Of a DNA stretch of 47,150 nt, positions 19,833 through 30,610 are shown piece after piece. Each line of letters starts with the position of its first letter. Position 1 is the stretch's first letter. The stretch is from Chara braunii. Taxonomy: Eukaryota > Streptophyta > Charophyceae > Charales > Characeae. The stretch spans positions 500,417 to 547,566 of the forward strand of contig BFEA01000079.1 in assembly GCA_003427395.1 (NCBI GenBank). The letters run 5' to 3'. A program made the position numbers and the translations under genes. The notes under the pieces are model-generated. The model was given only the letters and a program-made list of their open reading frames with translations, was not told where the DNA came from and did no database searches.

Positions 19833-20960
19833 TCACTCTAGACTCATCCGGACCCCCAGTCGTGGCCATCGACCCTCGACATATTCTTCTATTTCGATAG
19901 CGCTCCTGAAGTACCCCACCGTTTCCTCAGGAAAGGCTGCGGCGTCTTCCCACTCTTCATGGTCGTCGTCGCTTAATCGTTCCCACTCGGTTAAATCCCA
20001 ATCTTTTTCCCCGTACTCTATGTCCTCGTCGTTTACTGCCTCTGTCCCTTCGTAGTATGTCCGGAGTTCGTAGAACCCAATGAGTGACCCTTCCCTAACC
20101 GACGAGTCGTATCCAGGAGTTCCGTATAACTCGGCTATACCAACTAGGTGGCTCGACGGCTCCCTCAGGGCTCTATCCAAAGCGATCCAGAACTCGGCCG
20201 GTTGATCAAACCCTGGTGCCTCTCTGAGACCTCTAGGTGAAATATCTCTAATTAGTTCTACCAATTCCAAAGCCGACTCCCCGAACCTGGACCCTTCCTT
20301 CCAAAGCGCGTAGTAGGCGTGATCTTCGTCACTGCTCCTCAAAAGGTTTCTAATCTCGAGGAAAGCTCGGTAAACCTCAATAAGGCGGCCAAGTCCCCCT
20401 AGAAAGGCTTCCAAGACGAAACCCGGGACGGGCAGCCTCAAAGCTTATTCGGGTTGGGGCAAGAACCCTTCTCTAGCCAGTCGAAGCGAGACCGCTACTG
20501 ACCTATAGTCCCTGTCGTAGCTGCGTTTCTTCCCCCTTAGCTTTTCGACCACTTCCTGCAGTATGCGTCGCGCTGTTACCTCGTCTGCCCAAGTGTGAGA
20601 GTCGAGACTCAGAATTACCCCTAAGACCTAATCCCTGCGACTTCGTTCTATGGCTTGGAAAACTATGTCCGCTAGAACAGAAGACTGATAGTAGAGGAAG
20701 CCTTTGACCGCTAATTCCAGGGATTCTTCTATTAGCCTGCCTCTTCGGTCAAACTCACACCCTACCTGGGGCGCGACCAGCAACCAGACCCCCGGCCTCA
20801 ACAGGATAGATCTCCACACCTTATCTACTTTATCCAGATATCCTCGCCTAACAGCTTGCCCAGGCAAGGTAAATTCCACCCAATCTTCTCCAATGAACTC
20901 GGGCTCCCTATAGTTGAAGTGAAAAAGCTCAACTGGGTGCTCTATCTCGTCGTGAGGCAT
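19833..20960 (-). pseudogene. Extra leader-side ORF, interrupted (unknown function)
   Basis: One frame is open from an ATG at 20960 to 19833 apart from two stops (about 20628 and 20447), about 376 codons in all. The first part reads HPVELFHFNYREPEFIGEDW, the middle EVVEKLRGKKRSYDRDYRSV, and the last third is very acidic (DLTEWERLSDDDHEEWEDAA). The same frame is also open without ATG upstream to about 21216, reading ITTVELAWLLTYCLDRA, ending in a TAG just before the ATG. I recognise no domain. It precedes the paralogue array and gag on the same strand. Confidence 0.5.
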
Positions 20961-21303
20961 CTAGTCGTCCACGGAGCTCCCGTCTAAAATCCGGTCCCTG
21001 TCTATCTCCCCACTTGTCTCCGCTCTCCTTACCTCGTCTTTGACCCTAAAGACGATTCTGCGCAATTGTCTACGCGTGGGAATCGCTCGGTCTAGACAGT
21101 AGGTAAGTAACCAGGCTAGCTCGACGGTAGTTATCCTGAACTGCGACGCAAGAGGGCTGTTCTCTTCTAGGCCTGTTGACGTCTTGAAAGGATACAGGGG
21201 TGATCAGAGGAGGCCTGTCGTGGGGGTCTGTGAGCTCAACAGTCTGAGAGTGGCACAGGGAGTGACATACTGAGAGAGAACCGTTTTTTTAATTTGCTTA
21301 GGA

Positions 21304-21879
21304 ATGGTTTACATCGAATCAGAGTCTCAAGTACATCTCATTGAACGGAGCGGTTTCTGTGACGTCATTAGTCTTCCGTTGGAAGGATCGAGCAAGTATA
21401 GGCCGTCTGAACAGCGAGGTCTAGTCATACGCGAGGGCATCTTCCTGTGGGTGAGAATTGAGGCGGAGCCTAGAGTGTGTATTAGAAGGGACAGGGCTAG
21501 CGAACCTCTTCGCACAGAAGTGAACGTTAGGCTATATCTCTCAGAGGAGGAGTGGAGGTATCTAGTGATAGAGACTGCTCGTCGTTGTCACACTCTCTTA
21601 TGCCTGACATCATTAGCACGTAGATTCGGTGCGAGAGTGTTCTGTGAGCTTGTGGAGCGGAGCGGAGCCGACTCGATAGCCTTCTACACGGTGCGTTTTG
21701 CATACGACTGGGAGCTGCCTAGAGCTACGTCTGTGAGAGCGGTTATCATTCCTATATTCCTCACAGAAGTAGTCTTTGGCGATGAGGAGAGACATCAGAG
21801 GCTACTAGCTGTAGTGCAGAGGGCAACTCCCTACCCTCTTGTCAAGAAGGAGGTCGGATCAATGTGCCATCGTCGCTGA
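21304..21879 (+). CDS. Intact 191-codon ORF on the strand opposite to gag-pol
   Basis: ATG at 21304, stop at 21877-21879, no internal stop. It lies between the minus-strand extra ORFs and the PBS and faces away from gag-pol. Hydrophobic-alternating segments (EVNVRLYLSEEEWRYLVIET, SIAFYTVRFAYDWELP, RAVIIPIFLTEVVFG) alternate with helical ones (SLARRFGARVFCELVERSG), suggesting a folded alpha/beta protein. The pattern VRxxLY ... SLARxxR ... hhPxFLxExxFG also appears in the decayed minus-strand ORF at 33560-34485. No signal peptide, membrane segment or known motif is seen. Being the least damaged ORF of the element is notable. The function is unknown, and a chance ORF remains possible. Confidence 0.55.
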   Translation: MVYIESESQVHLIERSGFCDVISLPLEGSSKYRPSEQRGLVIREGIFLWVRIEAEPRVCIRRDRASEPLRTEVNVRLYLSEEEWRYLVIETARRCHTLLCLTSLARRFGARVFCELVERSGADSIAFYTVRFAYDWELPRATSVRAVIIPIFLTEVVFGDEERHQRLLAVVQRATPYPLVKKEVGSMCHRR

Positions 21880-22550
21880 CCTGCCTTCCCTGTCGCGACC
21901 TGAGCACGAGCCGGCCAACTCATGTGCTCTAGGGTGGACCGAAGTCACACGCGAATAGGGAGGCGGTGTCTCACTCGTGCATCCTCACTCCTATCCATGC
22001 CTCTTCTCGGCCCACCTCAGGCATGGTCCCACATCCCGACTCGTGCTGTGAATCAATCCCCCCAACTATCCATCAGAATCGACAAGCCTGTCTAGTCCCT
22101 GCCCAACTCCTTGCAAATCCGGGGCGCTTCTCCCCTCCCCTTCAGTCCCTTCAGGTCTTCTCCTGCTCACGATTCTCTTTCTTAGATTCAATATCTGGGT
22201 GAACTGACCAAAGGGTAGGGAAAATCAGAATGGCATCCCTCGATCACAAGGAAGGCAACAAGAATGAAATGCATGAAAGACGAGAAGAAAAGCAGGAATC
22301 GGCGAAACCACGAACTGCAGAAATCACAGTCTCACCGGTGAACGTCGATCATAGGTCGATGGGGGTGTCGTCTGCCTGCTCATGCTCGTACTGTCCAACG
22401 TCTCACCTGGGCATTCTGACCACTGGCCAACTGCTCAGCCTCCTCCGTCTGCCCTGTCTCAGTCACATCCCTGTCCTGACCCTCTCACATCCCCGCGGTT
22501 ACAGGCGGACCGAAGTCCCGAGAGGCAGCCTTCCCCGGCAACGGCGCCAC
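21880..22550 (-). mobile_element. Leader (5' untranslated internal region)
   Basis: Non-coding sequence between the opposite-strand ORF and the right LTR. The part from 22104 is duplicated at 7731-8176. The remainder (21880-22103) is found only here. It ends at the PBS. Confidence 0.6.
22533..22550 (-). other. Primer binding site, tRNA-Asp type
   Basis: The plus strand CCCCGGCAACGGCGCCA one base from the LTR equals the 3' end of plant tRNA-Asp(GUC), including CCA, as I remember it. On the element strand it is therefore a PBS of the TGGCGCCGTTGCC type used by several plant gypsy lineages. An identical site stands at 8159-8176. Confidence 0.85.
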
Positions 22551-25500
22551 TGTCGACCGGTAGAAGGGGTATGCCGGCACGCCGTCCGAACCCTTTGCCT
22601 CGCGCCTCGTCTGTCACCCGCGGGAGGGTCGGTCGGGGCTCCTGTAACCTGCTCAAAACATGTCAGTCCACATCAACAAATACAAGTACCGTAGCCGACC
22701 GTGACCAATGCAGGAAGAAACTCACGAAACACCGTCTGACAGAAATAATAGAAGCAGTTTCATTCAGTCCAAAACAATGGGATGGGAAACACTCGTTCCG
22801 GCCTCAGCCGTACAGCTCGCTCTTGTGTCTAGAGAGTCTGTCTGAGTCCCTACAGACCTAGTCAACAACCGTCGCCTAATCCTCCTCCCGACTGGGTGTC
22901 GCCTGTACCGCGCCCGTCGATCCCAGGGGACCGTGCTCGAGCTCTCGGTGTCTGATGTGGCCTTCCTCGCCCAGTTCAGATCATACCTCTTCGGAAGGCC
23001 CAGTTCAGATCGTACATCTTCAGAAGGCCTAGTTCAGATCGTACCTCTTCGGAAGGCCCGCTTCGTATCGTACCTCTTCGGAAAAGGTGCCCTTCCGGTA
23101 GAATGCCTCTTCGGAAAGTTTGCCTACGGTAAGGTGCTCCTTTGGTGAAGTGCCCTCCTGGTATAGTGTCCGTTCGGTGAAGTGTCCCCGGTAAACTGTC
23201 CGGCCGGTAAATGTATCCCCTTGGTAAAAGGTATCCGCTCGATAAAAATGATTGCCCGGTCAAAATATCCGCCCCGTAAATGTATCCGCTAGGTAAATGT
23301 ATCCGCCAGGCAAATGTATTCGCTAGGGAAAAAAAGCACTCGGTAGTGTGGCTGCTCGGAAAAATACCCGGCCGGTAAATGTCCGCCCGGTAGATGTCTC
23401 CTCTCGATAAAGGTGTTCGCCCGGTCAAAGTATCCGGCCGGTGAAAGTATCCGCTAGGTAAATGTATCCGCTCGGTGAAAGTGGCCACTTCGGAGTCTCT
23501 GTTCTGGTCAAGTGTGTCTGCCTGATAAATGCCCACTCGGTCAATATCCGTTCGGTCAACATGTCCACTCGACGAATGTCTGCCCTGTTAGTGGTTCATC
23601 CGGTGAGCATCCGCCAGACGAATGTCCGTTCGAATCCAATACCGGATCCAAAGGTGTCATCACACCCACTGCCCGTACTGCACCAGAAAGGCGCGATCTT
23701 GGCTAGCGTCGGGCAGCGCCCAAAGACTCGGTTTATGGAGTGAAGTGTTGTGCCTCCCGATCCCCACGGATGCGCAATCCCTAGAGCGTGTGTACGAGGC
23801 CCCGCGCGCGCCCCCGACGGAGCGTAAGTGTGCGTGCTCGTGTGTGTAGCTACGCATCGGATCCTGACTGAGCGCGGTGTGCGCTAGTATGCGTAGCTAT
23901 CGCCGCTGCCCTCCTCTCCGGTCTGCCGTGTGCAAAGCGTGTGCGCTGTAGCACACTAGTCCCGCCAGTCTGTTCCCACAGGTGCACCGTCGCCCTCGCT
24001 GTGATGGTGCGGAGCCTCCTCGAGGTCCGCCCTATGGCATAGCGTCTGCGTCTGATCTCGTTAGCTCGTGAATACGCGCGTAGTCGTTCGCTGGGCTTCA
24101 GCCGGGTGTGTCCCAAACGAGCCGCCTTGATGGTGCCCCGGACCGAGCCCCCCTCCGGTGTTCCTCCGTAACTGGGTGTGCCCGTTAAAGCGTGCACTCT
24201 CCCCCTGTATCGTCACACTGCAGATACGGTTGTACAACCCGATGCTATTCTGCAAGCTCTCTGCTTGCACGTGTGCGTGCAGCGGGGCGTGAGCGAGTGC
24301 ACGTGCAGTTGCGTGCAGCGTTACTACTACTCCCCACAAGTGTGCGGTATGCGCGCGTGACAGCGAGCAGTCTCCCCGATCCGCACAGAGGCACAGCGTN
24401 GGAAGGCCCAGTTCAGATCGTACCTCTTCGGAAGGCCCAGTTCAGATCGTACCTCTTCGGAAGGCCCAGTTCAGATCGTACCTCTTCGGAAGGCCTGCTT
24501 CGTATCGTACCTCTTCGGAAAAGGTGCCCTTCCGGTAGAATGCCTCTTCGGAAAGTTCGCCTACGGTAAGGTGCTCCTTCGGTGAAGTGCCCTCCTGGTA
24601 TAGTGTCCTTTCGGTGAAGTGTCCCCGGTAAAGTGTCCGCCCGGTAAATGTATCCCCCAGGTAAAAGGTATCCGCTCGGTAAAAATGATTGCCCGGTCAA
24701 AATATCCGCCCCGTATATGTATCCACTAGGTAAATGTATCCGCCAGACAAATGTATTCGCTAGGTCAAAAGACCACTCGGTAGTGTGGCTACTCGGAAAA
24801 ATACCCGGCCGGTAAATGTCCGCCGGGTAGATGTCTCCTCTCGGTAAAGGTGTTCGCCCGGTCAAAGTATCCGCCCGGTGAAAGTATCTGCTAGGTAAAT
24901 GTATCCGCTCGATGAAAGTGGCCACTTCGGAGTGTCTGTTCCGGTCAAGTGTGTCTGCTCGATAAATGCCCACTCGGTCAATATCCGTCCGGTCAACATG
25001 TCCACTCGACGAATGTCTGCCCTGTTAGTGGTTCATCCGGTGAGCGTCCGCCAGACGAATGTCCGTTCGAATCCAATACCGGATCCAAAGGTGTCATCAC
25101 ACCCGCCGCCCGTACTGCACCAGAAAGGCGCGATCTTGGCTAGCGTCGGGCAGCGCCCAAAGACTCGGTTCACGGAGTGAAGTGCTGTGCCTCCCGATCC
25201 CCACGGATGCGCAGTCCCTAGCGCGTGTGTATGAGGCCCCGCGCGCGCCCCCGACTGAGCGTAAGTGTGCGTGCGCGTGCGTGTAGCTGCGCATCGGATC
25301 CTGACTGAGCGTGGTGTGCGCTAGTACGCGTAGCTATCGCGCTGCCCCCCTCTCTGGTCTGCCGTGTGCAAAGTGTGTGCGTTGTAGCACACTAGTCTCA
25401 CCAGTCTGTTCCCGCAGGTGCACCGTCGCCCTCGCTGTGATGGCGTGGAGCCTCCTCGAGGTCCGCCCTATGGCATAGCATCTACGTTTGATCTCGTCAG

Positions 25501-27112
25501 CTCGTGAATACGCGCGTAGTCGTTCGCTGCCCTTCAGCCGGGTGTATCCCAAACGAGCCGCCTTGATGGTGCGCCCGACCGAGCCCCCCTCCGGTGTTCC
25601 TTCGTAATCGGGTGTGCCCGTTAAAACGCGCTCTCTCCCCCTGTATCGTCACACTGCAGATACGGCTGTACAGCCCGATGCTATTCCGCAAGCTCTCTGC
25701 TTGCACGTGTGCGTACAGCGGGGCGTGAGCGAGTGCACGCGCAGTTGCGTGCAGCGTTACTACTACTCCCCACAAGTGTGCGGTATGCGCGCGTGACAGC
25801 GAGCAGTCTCCCCGATCCGCACAGAGGCACAGCGTGCGTGCGCTAGCCCTGCAACTCTCTCTCCTCCTTGCGGAGTGCGAGCTGATACGCGTTGTTACTC
25901 CGCGGCTCTTTCTCCCCCTTGCGCGAGTGTGCGTCCGTGCGCGAAGTCCCTACCCGCGGATCTCTCTCTCTAGCGCAAATGCGCGTCGGTGCGCGAAGTC
26001 CCTACCCGCGGCTCTCTCTCTCTAGCGCGAGTGCGCGCTGGTGAGCGCGGCCCCTACTCGTGGCTCTCTCTCTCTAGCGCGAGTGCGCGCTGGAGCGCGA
26101 GGTCCCTCCCCGCAACTCACTCCCTCGTGCGCGGGTGCGTGCTGGTGCGCACGGCTTCCTCGCGGCTCTCCCCCCTTCGCGCGCAGGTGCGCTCTGATGC
26201 GCGCCGCTCTGTGCCCGTGCGTGGCCTGTGTGCTCCTCTCTCCGTGCGTGCTCCCTGAGCACTATCTGTCCGCACGTGCGCCTGAAGTTCCCGTGCGCCT
26301 CTGTTCGTGCAAGTGCCCAATGTCCCGCGTCTGGGCCCGGTTGAGCTTAAGTACTATGTCGGGCCCCTCGCACAAGTGTGTGTCCCGGCCTCGGGTGCAC
26401 CGAGGCAGCCAGCGACTTGCAGCGCCCCGGTACCGGGGCTGTGCCCGGGCCTGATTGGGCCCCCGAAAAGTCCTCGCTGAAAAGGGCCTTCCGGTCGGGA
26501 ACCGGGCCCTTTGCAGCGCCTTGGTACCAGGCCTACTTCCGAGCCTGTCCCAGGCCCGCCCGGACCTATGCGGTCCCCACACAGCAGCGGTACCACCGTT
26601 AGGAAAAAAACAGGCGGCCCCTTAGGTGAAAACTGGTCCCATCATTCAACTTGACCTAGGCGGGCCCCACGTAGCAGCGGTACCGCTCTTAGGGGAGAAT
26701 CCAGGCGGGCCCCGCAAGTGAAAATTGGTCCCCTCACCCGCGTCCTGGCGGGACCGCCCCTTCGGAAGAGAATTCGACTGGCCCAATAGCCTCTTGCCCG
26801 TGGTGTCGGCCCGTGCCATGGTTGGTGAGTCCCGGGAGGATAAAGTAGGCCCCTTGTTCGCAGCGTCGGTCCGCTTCATGGTCGGTGTGTCCCGGCCACG
26901 TAAAATAACGTCGAGCAATGATATCGCCGCGCCGTTCTCCGGTGTGTCGTCTCACCGGATGGTTGATAATTGTCGGTAAGCCCGTCGGTCCGAGTGTGGG
27001 TCTGTCTCATGGTCGATGAAGCCCGGCCAGGTAGAATACTGTTGAGTGGGGTTGTCGTCGCGTGTCCTCTGCAAGGAAGTAAAGGGCGGCGTAGCATTGT
27101 AGCCGCCCGACA
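22551..27112 (-). mobile_element. 5' LTR (right LTR), interrupted by an N and partly duplicated
   Basis: Bases 22551-24399 correspond to 8177-10025 with no difference that I can find. After the N at 24400 the sequence jumps back and 24401-27112 corresponds to about 8590-11303 with scattered substitutions and small indels, ending in CCCGACA at 27112. The 4562-bp length is thus an assembly composite of a ~3.13-kb LTR. Its internal repeat blocks repeat those of the left LTR. Confidence 0.8.
24400..24400. other. Single-N assembly gap in the right LTR
   Basis: The base is N. The sequence before it (22963-24399) and after it (24401-25835) are two non-identical versions of the same ~1.4-kb LTR segment, so the two contig ends are not a simple unmerged overlap. 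Confidence 0.9.
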
Positions 27113-27369
27113 ACGTTTCTTTGGTTGCCTGGGCAGCCGCGCTCCCTTCCACAGGTAAGCTTCCACCAAGCGGCTGGCCCCTCACTACTTGCTTCGTGGG
27201 CTTGCCCAAGATCGAACGAATCTGCCCGCAAACGCTGACAGGTTCACTCCATATTCAACCAACCCCTCCCCCGTACGCAGGCTACGCTCGTCGCAGCACA
27301 AAAACCACAATCCCTTTCCCGAATCTAACTTCTCCATCCTACTCACAGCGTCCCAAAACCCCTATCGCA
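27113..27369. other. Flank to the right of the retrotransposon
   Basis: Homology to the left LTR stops exactly at 27112. What follows is pyrimidine-rich and has no gene that I can name. The first five bases are ACGTT. No matching five bases adjoin either left TG end, so no target-site duplication is supported. Confidence 0.5.
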
Positions 27370-27775
27370 AATCTTTCCCCATAGGATTCCGCTCAGAAGA
27401 GAGCAACATGCGTTCGTTTCTCCTTCTCCCCGCCATAGCTTCCCGCAATACCTCTTATATCCAGCTTCTAATCTACTGATCTAACACTTAATCTAACTAC
27501 AAATTCAAGGTCGTCCTATCCTAAAACATCAGAATAACATCTTCCCCCTCCCGTTTTCATCAGAAAAGGGTAAGATCGATACCTTCTTCTCCCCGTCTCT
27601 CCTTCCCACCATAGCTCGACGAGCTAACTTTCTCTACTACCTACTTTCCTACTAACTGTCGCCCTAATCTGACCGTAGACTCTGACTGGCCTGGCCCCTA
27701 AACCTCAAAAACGTACTTTCTCTCACCCGATTTCATCGCGGATCGGGTGAGTTTCGTGTTTCCCCGCTCCTCATG
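27370..27775. repeat. Second array of the ~180-bp palindromic repeat
   Basis: Core units lie at about 27371, 27552 and 27735, with the same follow-on words as 2340-2945 (CCACCATAGCTCGACG, CTACTTTCCTACTAACT). The last core is a perfect 9-bp palindrome, TCACCCGAT 27723-27731 with ATCGGGTGA 27742-27750. The array stands directly beyond the right flank of the retrotransposon. Confidence 0.65.
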
Positions 27776-28307
27776 GTCCAGCTCGCATCCGCCATAGTTC
27801 GCTCTGTCCCGCCTGCACCTGGCGCGCCTATCCGTCCGGATTCATCCTTTCTTTCTGCGCTCACAGGCTGCTGTCGCAGCACCGCCTCACCTTCCGCTGC
27901 GCCTGCCCTGCTGCCTCAGCACTCCCGCCCGTCACCTCTCGCTCACTCCCTCGTCTTCTCCTCCGAATGCACTTCGACACCAGCCCCAGCCAGGTTTATC
28001 GTCGTTGCTCCCCTCTCGTCTTCTTCCCGACTCCGCCCGCTGCTTACTGCGCTCCGCTCACTTTCCTTGCTCCCGCAGTCGCCGACAAGGCCTCTCTCTC
28101 CGCGCAGTGTGACGGCACTCGGCACTCCGACAACACTCAGCCGCGACCCCGCCCCTCGATTTATGCATGTCCTCCGTGTGCAAGGGCACATGCAACTTTT
28201 CTCTGTATCATTCCATTTTTTAACGGATGTCCCGAAGGACTCCGGCCAGGGTAATGCCCCGTGGCGGCGCCAAAAGCCGCTCGGCCTCCTTACTCTCAGT
28301 CTGATAG
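27776..28307. other. Pyrimidine-rich sequence, no supported gene
   Basis: A 196-codon plus-strand frame (27773-28363) and overlapping frames in other phases exist, but they are Pro/Ser/Leu-rich as expected from CT-rich DNA and have no motif. I do not call a gene. Confidence 0.5.
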
Positions 28308-28555
28308 TGGGGGTTGTGGGCCGCGGACTAGTGTCGAATTTTCTATCAGAAGTGGGGCCATAAAAAAAGACCCGAGCATCCCGAAATACTGTTAGGGAAG
28401 GAACTACCGGGGCTCCCTTAGTACCTGCCTGTGGGGGTTGTGGGCCGCGGACTAGCGTCGGATTTTCTATCAGAAGCGGGGGCATAAAAAAAGACCCAAG
28501 CAACCCGAAATACTGTCGGGGAAGGAACTACCGGGGCTCCCTTTGTACCAAGGGG
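28308..28555. repeat. Two 124-bp tandem repeats
   Basis: TGGGGGTTGTGGGCCGCGGA begins at 28308 and again at 28432. Each copy continues through TTTTCTATCAGAAG, CATAAAAAAAGACCC and GGAACTACCGGGGCTCCCTT with few differences, so the duplication is recent. Confidence 0.9.
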
Positions 28556-28579
28556 CGGGGCCCTGCGACCGGACTCCCC

Positions 28580-29215
28580 GACCAAACAAAAGGGGGATAG
28601 TCCCGCGGGACCCTCAACCCCTTAGCCTCTCGCTGCTCCACTGCTCCGGCGCTGCTACCTACCGGTCTCGATCCCCTTATCTTCGTAGCAATAGCCCAAT
28701 GCCATAACCTATAGGGCTAAGCCCAATCCTGAGACAACCAGGCGTGGATTCCCATATGACTCGGTACCGCGCCGCGCCCAGGCCTGGGAAGAACAGCCCA
28801 AGTCCCCCTTTTTCTATCTACAACCGGCGTATCGTGGCTGGGCACCCACGTCGGCTTACCTAGACCGCGTCGTGGCTGCCCCGCGCGCCCTCCTTTGCGT
28901 CAGTCCTACCGTAGGTCGCGCAGGTTAACCAAAAAAACAAACTCTTGTCCCTTAATCAAATCCGAGACACAGTCCGGGTTAGTCGACTAAACCGGCCGCC
29001 CACTCAACCAGCAAAATCACACGCGCTCCTTAAAACTGCGCGCCCACATACACTCTATTCTAATCGACCATCCAGTCAACGTAAATTACAGACGCCTCCG
29101 CGCCTGGCGCGGTATACTTAAACTTTAAACCAAAACTATTTTCTGTCACTTGCAAAAACCAGGGCGAATACTCTTGTAAGGGTATTCGCACCGACATCGC
29201 CCATCCCCAAAACCC
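28580..29215. repeat. Direct repeat pair, copy 1 (partner 30060-30610)
   Basis: Shared words in the same order include AAGGGGGATAG, CACACGCGC, CTCTATTCTAAT, AACTTTAAACCAAAACTATT and TTGTAAGGGTATTC. This copy has a perfect hairpin GCGAATAC 29164-29171 with GTATTCGC 29182-29189. Non-coding. Possibly an LTR pair of a small or deleted element; ends are not defined. Confidence 0.6.
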
Positions 29216-30059
29216 CAGGTAAGCAGTTTCTCCCGACCGTTTCCGAAAAAAAACGAGTAAAAATGCACACTTATGCTAACTCCATAGCTTTTTTTTCGCA
29301 GTTTTTCATCGCTGAACTTACCCGGTGCGTTTCCACGTTCAGATTCATTCCTTTTTACCCCCCTTCTCGCTTGCTGCTAGTCACTCCCCCTCTGCGCCTA
29401 ACTCTGCCCGTTGCTAGTCTGCCCCGCTGCCTCTCTGTGTCTTCAGCGCCCGTCCGACAACTGCTCCACATCGATCCGATCGTCGGCCCTCCTTTAGTGC
29501 CCTATTGCTCCTTCTACCTCAATACCCGACCCGACAGGGGCTTGCACCCGGCTTTACTCACTTCACTAGCCGGTTCCCCTTCTTTAGTGCCCTGTCGCTC
29601 CTCCTCTGCGCCTCGCCCGCTGCATAGAGATGTCTGTTGGTCCCCCCCCTCTTTCCGAGTGGCACTGAGCAGAGGCTTACTGATGCTCTTAGGGCGAGGG
29701 GACTAGAGGAAGGGGACAGTGACTGACCCCTTCAAAGAAGCTCGGTCCAGGTGTTGCCGGCTGACCCCCGACAGGTATCACACCTGCTCGTGGGTGCAAC
29801 TCTCACACGTTCTCTTGTTGGAGGCTTGAACACGAGTGGGGCTGCTACGGGGTAACTTCGGCAACTGTGCGGTAGAAGGCTTTTGCCAACATCCTGAATA
29901 CGAGGACCGGTCAAACGAGGCGCTCACTCAAGGCCTTTGATCGCCATGACGACTTCTAAATCTAACGCCGCGTCCAAGTCAACAGGGCGTCGGAGCAAAA
30001 TAATGAAATAAATAAATATAACAATAAAAATATAAAAATACATAGGACTCGACTCTGCC
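29216..30059. other. Sequence between the direct repeats, no supported gene
   Basis: A CT-rich 147-codon plus-strand frame (29263-29706) lacks motifs. An AT-rich stretch at 29995-30045 is simple sequence. Nothing else is recognised. Confidence 0.45.
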
Positions 30060-30610
30060 GACGAAAAAAACAAGGGGGATAGCCCCGTCGGGGCCTCGAC
30101 TCCCCAGTCCATTCACGCTACTCTGATATTCCCAAGTCGTCGCCTGCTCGATCTCGATCCCTGAATCTCCCTAATGAATGTCTGACACCGTGGCCGCTAG
30201 TGCTAGGCCCAAGTCTTGGTCTTGCTCTGACTGACACCTAAAAACAAACCAATACTGCGCGACGTGCAGACCTACCGAATCGTTTTCAGAACCACCCTGT
30301 TGTCGATGGCACCCTCCGCATGTACGCACGAGTCACCGGTAAGTGCACCAATCAAATGACAAAATCTATTTAATCCTAGTTTAATCAAAAACTAAAAATT
30401 CGGTTGGCGCCCACGCCGGCTCTTCAGTCATCAAGGATAGAAAGAAACCACACGCGCCTTAAGTCAACGAACCCACACACTCTCTATTCTAATTAGCCAC
30501 CCAATCAACATAAACCATAGACTTTAAACTAAAACTATTTTTTTGTCGCCTGCAAATATCAGGGCAGATGCCCTTGTAAGGGTATTCACACCAACAACTT
30601 ACCAGACCAT
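30060..30610. repeat. Direct repeat pair, copy 2 (partner 28580-29215)
   Basis: A diverged and shorter copy of 28580-29215, about 1.45 kb downstream in the same orientation. The word TTGTAAGGGTATTC is kept, but the hairpin arms around it are degraded. The following 30611-31944 holds no gene that I can support; near 31341-31358 it has an 8-bp hairpin, CACTGAGG with CCTCAGTG. Confidence 0.55.

Larger units (their letters stand above)
8177..27112 (-). mobile_element. Large Ty3/gypsy-type LTR retrotransposon, decayed
   Basis: Read on the minus strand the order is 5' LTR (22551-27112), PBS (22533-22550), leader, extra ORFs, gag (17747-15581), protease (15580-14927), RT-RNase H (14948-13389), integrase (13379-11415), PPT (11304-11322), 3' LTR (8177-11303). 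Protease, then RT, RNase H and integrase in that order is the Ty3/gypsy arrangement. The internal region is 11.25 kb, of which about 4 kb between gag and the leader is extra coding sequence. Stops and frameshifts occur in every domain, so the copy is not autonomous. No target-site duplication was found: the right flank is ACGTT, and the left LTR abuts leader sequence. Confidence 0.85.

Noticed and set aside
21304-21879. Reading the 191-codon ORF as a homologue of the three tandem paralogues
   Set aside because: There is a faint match around VNVRLYL versus DVRIYVP, but no shared CWQRA/DEK/WST motifs; I keep it as a separate family.
8177-27112. Target-site duplication of the large element
   Set aside because: The right flank ACGTT matches neither the bases before 8177 (PBS) nor those before 7572 (CACTT-like).
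27773-28363. 196-codon Pro/Ser/Leu-rich plus-strand ORF
   Set aside because: CT-rich DNA with open frames in several phases and no motif or second copy; the ORF also crosses into the 124-bp repeat.
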